The notes below the pieces were generated by a model. That model did no database searches, was not told the DNA's origin, and saw only the letters and a list, made by a program, of their open reading frames with translations. A stretch of DNA of 39,039 nt, from contig DMCN01000091.1 in NCBI GenBank assembly GCA_003445795.1, positions 59,563 through 98,601 on the forward strand, in the 5' to 3' direction. This DNA is from Gallionellaceae bacterium (GTDB lineage Bacteria; Pseudomonadota; Gammaproteobacteria; Burkholderiales; Gallionellaceae). Made by a program: the position numbers and the translations under genes. Each line of letters starts with the position of its first letter. Positions within the stretch are counted from its first letter, which is position 1. Below, piece by piece: positions 8,285 to 16,792 of this stretch.

Positions 8285-10167
8285 GCCGCTTTGTCTTGTT
8301 TGAAGCCCCGTTTCAGATGCACGAGCAACAACGAGATCGCTGCCGGGGTCACGCCGGAGATGCGCGCAGCCTGGCCAAGCGTCTCCGGTTTGTGCTGGTT
8401 CAGTTTCTGCCGGACTTCGATCGACAGTCCGCGCACGACCGAGTAATCCATGTCAATCGGCAACTCTGTCGTTTCATAACCTTCCTGACGCGCGATCTCG
8501 TCGCGCTGGCGTTCGATGTAGCCGTGGTACTTGGCCAGGATTTCGACCTGCTCGGCGACGCTCGCCGCCTCGGCATTTTGTACGCCCGGCAAAGTCATCA
8601 GCGATTCATATGTCACTTCCGGCCGGCGCAACAAGTCATACAGGGAATATTCGCGCTCGATCTCCTTGCCCAGTACGCGCTCGGCGTCGGCCTTGTCCAG
8701 CATACGAGGATTGACCCAGGTCGACTTCAGGCGCTCGAGTTCGCGTGCAATCTTTTCGCGCTTTTCTTCGAAGGCCTGCCAGCGCACGTCATCGACCAGA
8801 CCCAGTTTGCGACCGATCTCGGTCAGGCGCATGTCGGCATTGTCTTCGCGCAACTGCAAACGATATTCCGCGCGGCTGGTAAACATGCGGTATGGCTCGG
8901 ACACGCCGCGCGTGATCAGGTCGTCGACCAGCACACCAAGATAGGCTTCATCGCGACGCGGGCACCAGGTATCTTTTTCCTGCGCTTGCAGCGCGGCATT
9001 CGCGCCGGCCAGCAATCCCTGCGCCGCCGCCTCTTCGTAGCCGGTGGTGCCGTTGATCTGCCCGGCCAGGAACAGGCCGGAGATGGTTTTGCTCTCCAGC
9101 GACATCTTCAAACCGCGCGGATCGAAATAATCGTATTCGATGGCATACCCGGGACGCGTGATGTGGGCGTTCTCCAGTCCCTTGATCGAGCGCACCAGCG
9201 CGAGCTGGGTATCGTAGGAAAGACTGGTCGAGATGCCGTTCGGGTAGATCTCGTGCGTGCTCAGCCCTTCCGGCTCGAGGAAGATCTGGTGCGAGTCCTT
9301 GCCCGCGAAGCGGGTGATCTTGTCTTCGATGGACGGACAATAGCGAGGGCCTACTCCCTCGATGACGCCCGTAAATAAAGGAGACTCACCCAAACCGTTG
9401 CGGATGATTTCGTGGGTTCTTGCATTGGTCTGGGTCACCCAGCAGGGCATTTGGCGCGGATGCTGTTCCGCGCGCCCCATGAAAGAGAACACCGGAACCG
9501 GCGTATCGCCGTGCTGTTCTTGCATCATGGAATAATCGATCGTGCGGCCGTCGATGCGTGGCGGAGTCCCGGTCTTCAGTCGTCCGGTCGGCATGCCCAG
9601 TTCACGCAGATCCTTTGCCAGCCCTACAGAAGGCGGATCGCCCGCGCGCCCAGCCGGATAGTTGGTCAGGCCGACATGCACCAGTCCGGCCAGGAAAGTC
9701 CCGGTCGTGAGCACCACGGTCTTCGCGTGATAGCTCAGACCAAGCTGAGTCTGCACACCGATGACACGTCCTTGTTTCAGAATGAGTTTTTCTACGGGTT
9801 GCTGAAACAGCCACAGATTTTGCTGGTTCTCGATGCGATTGCGGATAGCCTGTTTGTATAGCGCTCGGTCTGCCTGAGCGCGAGTCGCGCGCACTGCCGG
9901 ACCTTTGGAGGCGTTAAGGATGCGAAACTGGATGCCACCTTCGTCCGTTGCGGCTGCCATGGCGCCGCCCAGCGCATCTACTTCCTTGACTAAATGGCCT
10001 TTTCCGATACCGCCGATGGACGGGTTGCAGGACATCACGCCCAGTGTTTCGATGTTGTGGGTGAGCAACAGCGTCGCGCAACCCGCGCGAGCACTGGCCA
10101 GCGCGGCTTCCGTCCCGGCATGGCCGCCACCGATCACAATGACATCGAATTGTTTCGGGTCGCGCAT
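8281..10167 (-). CDS. mnmG: tRNA uridine 5-carboxymethylaminomethyl modification enzyme MnmG
   Basis: MnmG (GidA) is the FAD enzyme that, with MnmE, installs the (carboxymethyl)aminomethyl group on U34 of several tRNAs. The 628-residue length is standard. The FAD dinucleotide loop GGGHAG is at residues 13-18, followed by the family signature SCNPSIGGIGKGHLVKEVDA, the KTGTPPRIDGRTID block and the GQINGTTGYEEAAAQGL block. The C-terminal helical domain that contacts MnmE and tRNA is intact. The partner gene mnmE lies 97 bp upstream on the same strand, with a parS site in between. Confidence 0.98.
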   Translation of the reverse strand: MRDPKQFDVIVIGGGHAGTEAALASARAGCATLLLTHNIETLGVMSCNPSIGGIGKGHLVKEVDALGGAMAAATDEGGIQFRILNASKGPAVRATRAQADRALYKQAIRNRIENQQNLWLFQQPVEKLILKQGRVIGVQTQLGLSYHAKTVVLTTGTFLAGLVHVGLTNYPAGRAGDPPSVGLAKDLRELGMPTGRLKTGTPPRIDGRTIDYSMMQEQHGDTPVPVFSFMGRAEQHPRQMPCWVTQTNARTHEIIRNGLGESPLFTGVIEGVGPRYCPSIEDKITRFAGKDSHQIFLEPEGLSTHEIYPNGISTSLSYDTQLALVRSIKGLENAHITRPGYAIEYDYFDPRGLKMSLESKTISGLFLAGQINGTTGYEEAAAQGLLAGANAALQAQEKDTWCPRRDEAYLGVLVDDLITRGVSEPYRMFTSRAEYRLQLREDNADMRLTEIGRKLGLVDDVRWQAFEEKREKIARELERLKSTWVNPRMLDKADAERVLGKEIEREYSLYDLLRRPEVTYESLMTLPGVQNAEAASVAEQVEILAKYHGYIERQRDEIARQEGYETTELPIDMDYSVVRGLSIEVRQKLNQHKPETLGQAARISGVTPAAISLLLVHLKRGFKQDKAA

Positions 10168-10240
10168 TCGTCACCACCAAAATGAGGACGCGCATCATAC
10201 CCCAAAAGATAAATCCGACGAAAACTAAAGCACGTCAAAA

Positions 10241-10256
10241 TGTTTCACGTGAAACA
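10241..10256. promoter_or_regulatory. parS: parS site (ParB-binding palindrome), mnmG-mnmE spacer
   Basis: The 16 bases TGTTTCACGTGAAACA form a perfect palindrome that matches the widely conserved chromosomal parS consensus TGTTNCACGTGAAACA. It lies between mnmE and mnmG, about 3.4 kb from the parB end and 3.8 kb from dnaA, where ParB would be expected to load. A second copy at 16755 supports the call. Confidence 0.95.
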
Positions 10257-10264
10257 CTTTTCCG

Positions 10265-11608
10265 CTATTTTCCGATGCAAAAGCGGCTGAATATCTCACC
10301 TAACAGGTCGTCTGCTGTGAATTCGCCTGTAATGCTGTTGAGTGCTTCCTGTGCGTTGCGTAATTCTTCGGCAAAAAGTTCAGGGCGATCAAGTTGTTGT
10401 TTGGACGCCTCCAAGTGTCCAGCGGCGCTTGCAAGTGCTTCAAGATGACGTGCCCGCGCCATGAAGACACCGGTTTCCTGATGCCAACCGATGATCTCCA
10501 GCAGCTTTTCTTCCAGCAAAGCCATGCCCGCCCCAGTCTTGGCCGACAGGTAGATATGCGCTTTCTCTTCGCGCACTTCGACGCCGGGCTGATGTCCGCT
10601 CAGGTCGATCTTGTTGTGCAGGTACAGGCGTGGCGTCTTGGCCGGCAGTTGCGCCAGCACTGCCTGGTCTTCCGGTTCGGCGCGCTGTTGCGACTCGTCC
10701 AGCAACACCAGTACCACATCGGCCCGTGTCAGCGCCTGTAGCGTGCGGTCTATGCCCATCTGTTCGACGACATCGGTCGTTTCGCGCAGCCCGGCGGTGT
10801 CGATCAGATGCAAAGGCACGCCGCGAACCTGCATGGATTGGCGTATCGAGTCGCGGGTCGTGCCGGGGATCTCACTTACCAGCGCAATCTCTTCGCCCGC
10901 AAAGCGGTTAAGCAAGCTGGACTTACCGGCGTTGGGTGCGCCCACGAGCACCACCTGCGCCCCCTCGCGCAAAATACTGCCCTGCTTCGCCAAGCCTTCG
11001 ATACGTGCCAGTTCCGCCCTCAAAGCGGCGAGTTTACTGCTGCAAAGCTCACGGTCGCTCGTCTCAATCTCTTCCTCGGGAAAATCCAGCGTCGCTTCGA
11101 CCAGCATGCGCAGATCGATGAGTCGCGAGACTGCGTTATGGATGGCGGCTGAGAACTCCCCTTGCAAGGAGCGCATGGCGCTGCGCGCTGCTTGTTCGGT
11201 GGTGGCATCGATCAGATCGGCCACGCTTTCAGCCTGGGCGAGATCCATCTTGTCGTTTAGGAAAGCGCGCTGGGTAAATTCGCCCGGTTGGGCCAACCTT
11301 GCGCCCAGTTCCAGACAGCGATGCAGAATTGATTGCAGCACGGCTGGACCGCCGTGGCCCTGCAGCTCCAGTACTTCTTCACCGGTATAGGAATGGGGAG
11401 CGGGAAAGAACAGGGCAATACCCTGATCAAGCACGCTGCCGTCGGCAGCTAAAAAATGGGTGTAAGTCGCAGATCTGGGGGTAAGTTGGCGTCCGGTCAA
11501 TGTGGCGGCCATTGCGGCCAAACCGTGTCCGGATACCCGCACCACGCCGATGCCACCGCGCCCGGGGGCGGTGGCGATCGCCGCGATGTTGTCAGGCTTT
11601 GGCGCCAC
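10265..11608 (-). CDS. mnmE: tRNA modification GTPase MnmE
   Basis: MnmE (TrmE) is the GTPase partner of MnmG in U34 tRNA modification. The 447-residue protein has the N-terminal tetrahydrofolate-binding domain (IAAIATAPGRGGIGVVRVSG), a helical domain, and an inserted G domain: G1 GAPNAGKS at residues 223-230, G2 near PGTTRD, G3 DTAGLR at 270-275 and G4 NKID. The C-terminal CIGK that ends the family is present at residues 444-447. The start is a GTG (11606-11608) lying 17 bp inside the yidC 3' end; it gives an N-terminus only slightly longer than E. coli MnmE, and no better start is seen. Confidence 0.97.
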   Translation of the reverse strand: MAPKPDNIAAIATAPGRGGIGVVRVSGHGLAAMAATLTGRQLTPRSATYTHFLAADGSVLDQGIALFFPAPHSYTGEEVLELQGHGGPAVLQSILHRCLELGARLAQPGEFTQRAFLNDKMDLAQAESVADLIDATTEQAARSAMRSLQGEFSAAIHNAVSRLIDLRMLVEATLDFPEEEIETSDRELCSSKLAALRAELARIEGLAKQGSILREGAQVVLVGAPNAGKSSLLNRFAGEEIALVSEIPGTTRDSIRQSMQVRGVPLHLIDTAGLRETTDVVEQMGIDRTLQALTRADVVLVLLDESQQRAEPEDQAVLAQLPAKTPRLYLHNKIDLSGHQPGVEVREEKAHIYLSAKTGAGMALLEEKLLEIIGWHQETGVFMARARHLEALASAAGHLEASKQQLDRPELFAEELRNAQEALNSITGEFTADDLLGEIFSRFCIGK

Positions 11609-13226
11609 CTTTGCGTGCGGCTTCGGTTCCGCTGTTGATATACCACTGCTGGGCGATGGAGAGGATGTTGTTCACGATGGAATACAACACCAGTCCGGCC
11701 GGGAAGAAGAAAAATACCACGCTGAAGGCTATCGGCATGATCTGCATCAATTTGGCCTGCATGGGATCCGGCGGTACCGGGTTCAGCTTGGTCTGGATCA
11801 GCATGCTGACGCCCATGATGATGGGCAGGACAAAGTACGGGTCGGTCGCCGACAGGTCGGTGATCCAGCCGAAGAATGGCGCGTGGCGCAGCTCGACGCT
11901 CGACAGGATGGCCCAATACAGCGCGATGAACACCGGAATCTGGATCAGCACCGGCAGGCAGCCGCCCAGCGGGTTGATCTTCTCGGTCTTGTACAGCTCC
12001 ATCATGGCCTTGTTCAGGCGTTCACGGTCGTCGCCATACTGCTTCTTGATCTGCTCCAGCTTGGGCGCCACGACACGCATCTTGGCCATGGAACGGTAGC
12101 TGGCTGCTGACAAGGGGAAGAACGCCAGCTTGATCAGGATAGTGAGCAACACAATCGCCACACCCCAGTTATGAACCAGGTCGTTGATGTGCGACATCAG
12201 CCAGAACAAGGGAGTAGCGAAGATAGTCAGCCAGCCATAGTCCACAGACAGGCCCAAGCCGGGAGCGATATCGTCCAGTTTGGATTGTGCCGGCCCCATA
12301 TAGAGCTGGGTGGAGATACGTCCGCTCTGGCCGGGTTCGATGCTGGCAACCGGCAAGATCACGCCGGCCGAGTACAGATCTGTATCCAGTTTCTTGGTGT
12401 AGAACTCGCGCGGGCCCTTGCCGGCAGGCAGCCAAGCAGCCACGAAATAGTGCTGCAGCATGCCGATCCAGCCGTTGTCCGGGTTGGCAGGCAGGCTGAC
12501 TTTGCCCTTTTCGATGCTGGAAAAATCGATCTTCTGAAATTTCTCAAGATCGGTATACAGCGCCGGTCCGGTGTAGGTTGGCACGAACGAGGATTCGCCC
12601 GCAGCCGCAACTGTGTCGCGCACGAACTGGAAATAGGCCGACGGGGTCAGCGCTGTCTTGCTCTTGTTCTCGATCTCGTAGCTCACATCCACCAGATAGC
12701 TGCCGCGGTGGAAGGTGTAGACCTTATTGACTCGTGCCGGGCCGGAACCGGTAGCGCTCAGGCGTACTTCCAGCGTGTCTTTTCCTTCTGCCAACTGGAA
12801 ATCAGTGGCATCGGCGGCGAATTCAGCGTTGTGGGTGGGCAGATCCTTGCCCAGCAGGCCGGATTGAGCCAAGTAGGTATGCCCATCCTGTTGCAGCAGG
12901 GTGATGGGCTTGCTTTGATCTTCTGCATCGCGATGCTGTAGCAGATCCAAATGCTGCATGTTGCCGCCTGCGGTGTTGATCTCGACGCGCAGTGTGTCTG
13001 TGGTAACGGTGATCTTCTGCCCGGCAGGTACTGCTTTGTTCTCGATCGGAGTTGCGGTCACCGCAGCCTTGCTGGGCTGAACTGTCGCTGTCGGGACGGA
13101 TGGGTCTTGCTTGGTCTCGGCGGCTACCGGCGGTGCGGGCGGAAGGTTATGGCGCTCCCATTCGGTCCACAGAACAACCAAAGAGAATAAAAAGATCAGA
13201 ACTAGAAACAGCCGTTGAAAGCCCAT
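11592..13226 (-). CDS. yidC: Membrane protein insertase YidC
   Basis: YidC inserts and folds inner-membrane proteins, alone or with SecYEG; Fo subunits are classic clients. The 544-residue protein has an N-terminal membrane helix (about residues 4-20), a Pro/Ala-rich linker, the large periplasmic beta domain of proteobacterial YidC, and a C-terminal five-helix core. The cytoplasmic coiled-coil loop (SMAKMRVVAPKLEQIKKQYG) and NPLGGCLPVLIQIPVFIALY identify the family. The C-terminal tail is short and basic (ARKGGAKA). It follows yidD by 24 bp and overlaps mnmE by 17 bp. Confidence 0.98.
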   Translation of the reverse strand: MGFQRLFLVLIFLFSLVVLWTEWERHNLPPAPPVAAETKQDPSVPTATVQPSKAAVTATPIENKAVPAGQKITVTTDTLRVEINTAGGNMQHLDLLQHRDAEDQSKPITLLQQDGHTYLAQSGLLGKDLPTHNAEFAADATDFQLAEGKDTLEVRLSATGSGPARVNKVYTFHRGSYLVDVSYEIENKSKTALTPSAYFQFVRDTVAAAGESSFVPTYTGPALYTDLEKFQKIDFSSIEKGKVSLPANPDNGWIGMLQHYFVAAWLPAGKGPREFYTKKLDTDLYSAGVILPVASIEPGQSGRISTQLYMGPAQSKLDDIAPGLGLSVDYGWLTIFATPLFWLMSHINDLVHNWGVAIVLLTILIKLAFFPLSAASYRSMAKMRVVAPKLEQIKKQYGDDRERLNKAMMELYKTEKINPLGGCLPVLIQIPVFIALYWAILSSVELRHAPFFGWITDLSATDPYFVLPIIMGVSMLIQTKLNPVPPDPMQAKLMQIMPIAFSVVFFFFPAGLVLYSIVNNILSIAQQWYINSGTEAARKGGAKA

Positions 13227-13250
13227 TGCAAAATCACCTGTTTTTCTTAA

Positions 13251-13460
13251 TCAAGGGACAGGATCGTATCCGCCCGGATGCCAAGGGTTGCAACGTGCAA
13301 CCCGCCTGATGGTAAGCCAAAAACCTTTCAGCGCGCCATATTTGGTGATCGCTTCAATGGAGTACTGGGAGCAGGAGGGGTGAAAGCGGCACGTCGGGGG
13401 CAGCAGCGGACGGATCAGCCACTGATATCCCTTGACCAGCAATAACAGCAATTGCTTCAT
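13251..13460 (-). CDS. yidD: Membrane protein insertion efficiency factor YidD
   Basis: YidD is a small membrane-associated protein that improves YidC-dependent insertion. The 69-residue protein carries the full family pattern: an amphipathic N-terminal helix (LLLLLVKGYQWLIRPLLPP), the cysteine-containing core TCRFHPSCSQYSIEAI, and the C-terminal RCNPWHPGGYDPVP. It overlaps the 3' end of rnpA by 4 bp and is followed by yidC, the common arrangement. Confidence 0.97.
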   Translation of the reverse strand: MKQLLLLLVKGYQWLIRPLLPPTCRFHPSCSQYSIEAITKYGALKGFWLTIRRVARCNPWHPGGYDPVP

Positions 13461-13822
13461 TCGTTCACCGCAAGGATTCTTTTGAATGCATCGGTCAATA
13501 CCTTGCCAGCTTCCAGCCGCTCTGTCTTGCCCGGTTGTTTGCGCAAACGGACCACGATATCGCGACTCAAACCATGCCGTGAAATAGCCCGAAACTGCTC
13601 TCGAATCAATCTCTTGATACGATTTCGACCAACTGCGGTCGGAACCACGCGTTTGCTGACGGTGACACCCAGACGAGCGTGTCCGGCTTTACCGTCTTCC
13701 CAGTGGATCGCGAACCAGCTCGTGGTTTGCGCCCTTGTCTTTAGTATCTGCGAGAATCCTTCCCGGCGACTTATGCGATAACGCCGGGGAAAAGTCTGTA
13801 CTATTAACTGCTTACACGCCAA
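13457..13822 (-). CDS. rnpA: Ribonuclease P protein component
   Basis: RnpA is the protein subunit of RNase P, which matures tRNA 5' ends. The basic 121-residue protein contains the RNP-motif region RNRIKRLIREQFR and the upstream RLGVTVSKRVVPTAVG strand. The only initiation codon that fits before the conserved PRRYRIS segment is a TTG at 13820-13822, which lies inside the rpmH 3' end (11-bp overlap in another frame). Translation is therefore probably coupled to rpmH. The start is less certain than the gene. Confidence 0.95.
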   Translation of the reverse strand: MACKQLIVQTFPRRYRISRREGFSQILKTRAQTTSWFAIHWEDGKAGHARLGVTVSKRVVPTAVGRNRIKRLIREQFRAISRHGLSRDIVVRLRKQPGKTERLEAGKVLTDAFKRILAVNE

Positions 13823-13946
13823 GACGAACGCGGCCGCGTGCGCGACGGGCTGCGATAACGGCGCGACCGCCCTTGGTCTTCATACGAACCAGAAAACCAT
13901 GGGTGCGTTTTCTTTTGGTTACCGACGGTTGAAATGTGCGTTTCAT
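13812..13946 (-). CDS. rpmH: 50S ribosomal protein L34
   Basis: L34 is a small basic protein of the large ribosomal subunit. The 44-residue product reads MKRTFQPSVTKRKRTHGF and ends in a run of Arg and Ala typical of L34. The ATG at 13944-13946 has AGGAG about 8 bases upstream, and a strong promoter is at 13986-14014. It is the first gene of the leftward operon rpmH-rnpA-yidD-yidC-mnmE. Confidence 0.98.
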   Translation of the reverse strand: MKRTFQPSVTKRKRTHGFLVRMKTKGGRAVIAARRARGRVRLGV

Positions 13947-13985
13947 GCTGACTCCTGACTGAATTTAACTATTGAAAAGCGCGCG

Positions 13986-14014
13986 ATTACAATCGTTAGC
14001 GCGATTCCTGTCAA
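13986..14014 (-). promoter_or_regulatory. Sigma-70 promoter of the rpmH operon
   Basis: On the minus strand, TTGACA (14014-14009) and TGTAAT (13991-13986) are separated by exactly 17 bases. The -35 is a full consensus match and the -10 matches at five of six bases. The distance to the rpmH ATG leaves a leader of about 30-35 bases containing the AGGAG ribosome site. This is a sequence prediction. Confidence 0.85.
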
Positions 14015-14026
14015 GTCTTTTTATGC

Positions 14027-14035
14027 TGTGGATAA
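14027..14035 (-). promoter_or_regulatory. DnaA box in the rpmH-dnaA spacer
   Basis: TGTGGATAA on the plus strand is the complement of TTATCCACA, the strongest class of DnaA box. It sits 12 bp upstream of the rpmH -35 and about 60 bp before the dnaA start codon, so DnaA bound here could act on both divergent promoters, as in dnaA autoregulation elsewhere. Confidence 0.8.
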
Positions 14036-14048
14036 CTTTTGGCAGAGC

Positions 14049-14079
14049 TTGTAGAATGCGCCAGAGCCTTTGCTATAAC
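14049..14079 (+). promoter_or_regulatory. Possible dnaA promoter (extended -10)
   Basis: TGCTATAAC at 14071-14079 resembles an extended -10 element (TGnTATAAT), with a poor -35 candidate TTGTAG at 14049-14054, 19 bases upstream. If used, transcription would begin around 14086, only about 10 bases before the dnaA ATG. No clear ribosome site precedes that ATG. Weakly supported. Confidence 0.4.
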
Positions 14080-14094
14080 AATTTCCAATAAGCT

Positions 14095-15444
14095 ATGTCA
14101 GCCCTGAGTCTGTCTGGCAGTTGTCTCCGTTTTTTCGAAGAACAACTTCCTCCACAACAATTCAATTCATGGATCAAACCGTTGATATTCGAAATCGACG
14201 GAGACAAGCTTGTTCTGACCGCCCCCAACAGTTTCACTTTGCGCATCGTCCAGGAGCGCTTTTTACCCGAGATATCCAAGCGGGCCCTGCCGTTCTTCTC
14301 CACACCGCCCCAGATCGAGCTGCGAATCGAGAAACGTTCTGCAAAATCAAATACTAAGTTCGTTCCGGAAGTTGCTGTTGCGAGCAAACCCACCGCTACT
14401 ATAGCTGCCAAGCCCGCCAAGAGCCCTAACAAACTGAATCCGGCACTGGTGTTCGACACTTTCGTCACCGGCAAAGCCAACCAATTGGCCCATGCAGCGG
14501 CCATTCAGGTCGCCGAAACACCCGGCGTGGCTTACAACCCCTTATTCATTTATGGCGGCGTCGGTCTGGGCAAGACCCACTTGCTGCAATCGATCGGCAA
14601 CCTGGTGACAAAGCAGAATCCCCAAGCCAAGGTCTGCTACATCCACGCGACTAACTACATTTCGGGCGTCGTTCGCGCATTTCAGACTAAAAACTTCGAT
14701 GAATTCAAGCAATTCTACAATTCGCTGGATCTGCTGCTGATCGACGACATCCAGTTCATCGCGGACAAGCCGGGCACGCAACAGGAGTTCTTTTACACCC
14801 TGAACTCGCTTATCGACACAAATAAACAGGTAGTTATCACCTGCGACACCTTCCCGAAAGAGATATCGGGCATCGAGCCGCGCCTCACATCACGCTTCAC
14901 TTGTGGGTTGACCGTAGCCATCGAACCTCCCGGCCTGGAGATGCGAGTTGCCATCCTGTTGCAAAAAGCCGCCACCAGTGGATCCCCGATCAGCGAGGAT
15001 GTGGCATTCTTTATTGCCAAGCATGTGCGCTCCAATATCCGTGAGCTCGAAGGCGCACTCAATCGCATCGAGGCCTACGCCAAATTCCACAAGCGCCAGA
15101 TTTCGATAGAACTGGCTAAGGAAGCACTCAAGGATCTACTGGCTGCCCAGAACAAACAAGTCTCCATGGAGAACATCCAGAAGACCGTGGCCGACTTCTA
15201 TCGTATCAAGATCGTCGACCTGCTCTCCAAGAAACGCTCCCGCATCATCGCCCGGCCACGCCAGATCGCGATGACCCTGGCGCGTGAGCTGACACAACTC
15301 AGCCTTCCGGAGATCGGTAATGCATTTGGCGGTCGCGACCACTCGACGGTACTGCATGCATGCAAGACCATCGAATCGTTACGGAACTCCGATTCGGCAT
15401 TGAATGCAGACTTCAATCTGTTGAATCAGACTTTACGGGGATAA
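14095..15444 (+). CDS. dnaA: Chromosomal replication initiator protein DnaA
   Basis: DnaA is the AAA+ initiator that binds 9-mer boxes and melts oriC. The 449-residue protein has domain I (LRFFEEQLPPQQFNSWIKPL), a short Ala/Lys/Pro-rich domain II linker (about residues 84-115), the AAA+ domain III with Walker A GGVGLGKT at residues 154-161 and Walker B LLLIDDIQF at about 213-221, and the domain IV helix-turn-helix signature GGRDHSTVLHACKTI at 412-426. It marks the strand switch: genes to its left run leftward and dnaN and gyrB run rightward with it. Confidence 0.99.
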   Translation: MSALSLSGSCLRFFEEQLPPQQFNSWIKPLIFEIDGDKLVLTAPNSFTLRIVQERFLPEISKRALPFFSTPPQIELRIEKRSAKSNTKFVPEVAVASKPTATIAAKPAKSPNKLNPALVFDTFVTGKANQLAHAAAIQVAETPGVAYNPLFIYGGVGLGKTHLLQSIGNLVTKQNPQAKVCYIHATNYISGVVRAFQTKNFDEFKQFYNSLDLLLIDDIQFIADKPGTQQEFFYTLNSLIDTNKQVVITCDTFPKEISGIEPRLTSRFTCGLTVAIEPPGLEMRVAILLQKAATSGSPISEDVAFFIAKHVRSNIRELEGALNRIEAYAKFHKRQISIELAKEALKDLLAAQNKQVSMENIQKTVADFYRIKIVDLLSKKRSRIIARPRQIAMTLARELTQLSLPEIGNAFGGRDHSTVLHACKTIESLRNSDSALNADFNLLNQTLRG

Positions 15445-15648
15445 GCAGGCAATACCTGTGCACAGTTTGTAGATTAAGCGGTGAATCGAGCAAAGGGGAA
15501 AAGTTATGCACAAAGTGTACACATCGTTAAGCAATGTTTTACTGCCTACTAACTATAGATTAACCAGTTAATAAATAACAAAAATTTGGAATATCCACAG
15601 ATTAGTTGTCCATTATTAAGATTGTTAAGTATTTAAAGAAAGAAACAT
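15445..15648. other. oriC: Candidate oriC: AT-rich dnaA-dnaN spacer with DnaA boxes
   Basis: This 204-bp spacer holds a perfect box TTATGCACA (15504-15512, matches TTATNCACA), a one-mismatch box ATATCCACA (15591-15599) and two two-mismatch sites, CTGTGCACA (15456-15464) and GTGTACACA (15515-15523). The stretch from about 15525 to 15648 is strongly AT-rich and could be the unwinding element; short TTAAG/GTTAAG motifs recur in it. Location next to dnaA and between two parS sites supports an origin here. The boundary is approximate, and the rpmH-dnaA spacer with its single perfect box may also contribute. Confidence 0.65.
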
Positions 15649-16752
15649 ATGTTTATCAAACAAATCGATAGAAACGAACTTCTGAAACCACTCCAGGCTG
15701 TCGTAGGCATCGTCGAGCGTAAACAGCCGCTTCCTATCCTTTCAAACGTACTGATCAAGAAGAACAAGGACGGCGCAAGGTTTATCACCACCGATCTGGA
15801 GATACAGATTGAAGCCCAACTAAACGCAGAACTGGATGGGACCGAAAGCTCGATCACCATCTCAGCCAAGAAGTTGCAGGAGATCTTGCGGGCGATTCCC
15901 GACAACAGCAGCGTTTCCCTGGATGACCAGGAAAACAAACTGCTGGTCAAAGCGAACAAAAGCCGCTTTAGTCTGCAGACTCTGCCCGCACAAGACTTTC
16001 CGATGCTGTCTGAGCAACTGGTTGGCGCAGCCAAGATCCAGATCGAACAAGGCGTATTGCGCCGTCTGTTGAGTTCGGTCCAGTACGCGATGGCACAGCA
16101 GGACATCCGTTATTACCTGAACGGCGTCCTGTTGGTGATCGACGGCACCAGCATCAAACTCATCGCAACTGACGGTCACCGTCTGGCCTTCATCAGCGAA
16201 GAACTCAAGGAAAGCCACAAAAAGCAGGAAGTCATCCTTTCCCGCAAGACGGTCAATGAGCTGCTGAAGTTGTTGGCAGACTCGGAAGACAAGGTACAAC
16301 TGGAACTGGCCGAGAAGCAGGTCCGTATCTCCTTTGCCGATGTGGTGCTGACTTCCAAGGTCATCGACGGCAAATTTCCCGACTACAACCGCGTCATCCC
16401 GACCCATACCAATCACCTGACCATGGATCGCGTGACCATCCTGCAAGCCCTGCAGCGTGCCGCTATCCTGTCAAACGAGAAGTTCCGCGGTGTACGCCTG
16501 CTGCTGACCGAGAAAAACTTGCGCATCATCAGCAGCAACAGTGAGCAGGAAGAAGCCCAGGAAGACATCGAGAACGAATATTCCGGCGCTTCGCTGGATA
16601 TCGGTTTCAATGTGAATTACCTGCTGGACGGCATTAACAACATCAGCACCCAGAACGTCACCCTGTCGTTTGGTGACCAGAACAGCAGCCTATTGATCAC
16701 CATCCCCGAGAAGACTGACTACAAATATGTAGTCATGCCGATGCGCATCTAA
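15649..16752 (+). CDS. dnaN: DNA polymerase III subunit beta (sliding clamp)
   Basis: DnaN is the ring-shaped dimeric clamp that tethers DNA polymerase III and serves as docking hub for repair proteins. The 367-residue product has the three-fold repeated clamp fold; the N-terminus (MFIKQIDRNELLKPLQAVVGIVERKQPLPILSN), the central LIATDGHRLAFI strand and the C-terminal YKYVVMPMRI are family hallmarks. It follows dnaA across the candidate oriC and ends 2 bp before a parS site. The ribosome site (AAAGAAAG) is weak. Confidence 0.99.
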   Translation: MFIKQIDRNELLKPLQAVVGIVERKQPLPILSNVLIKKNKDGARFITTDLEIQIEAQLNAELDGTESSITISAKKLQEILRAIPDNSSVSLDDQENKLLVKANKSRFSLQTLPAQDFPMLSEQLVGAAKIQIEQGVLRRLLSSVQYAMAQQDIRYYLNGVLLVIDGTSIKLIATDGHRLAFISEELKESHKKQEVILSRKTVNELLKLLADSEDKVQLELAEKQVRISFADVVLTSKVIDGKFPDYNRVIPTHTNHLTMDRVTILQALQRAAILSNEKFRGVRLLLTEKNLRIISSNSEQEEAQEDIENEYSGASLDIGFNVNYLLDGINNISTQNVTLSFGDQNSSLLITIPEKTDYKYVVMPMRI

Positions 16753-16754
16753 CT

Positions 16755-16770
16755 TGTTCCACGTGAAACA
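16755..16770. promoter_or_regulatory. parS: parS site, dnaN-gyrB spacer
   Basis: TGTTCCACGTGAAACA fits TGTTNCACGTGAAACA exactly; it is palindromic except at the variable position. It fills part of the 40-bp gap between dnaN and gyrB. Together with the copy at 10241 it flanks dnaA and the candidate origin, 6.5 kb apart. Confidence 0.95.
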
Positions 16771-16792
16771 GTAACGAAAGCAAAATAGACAC

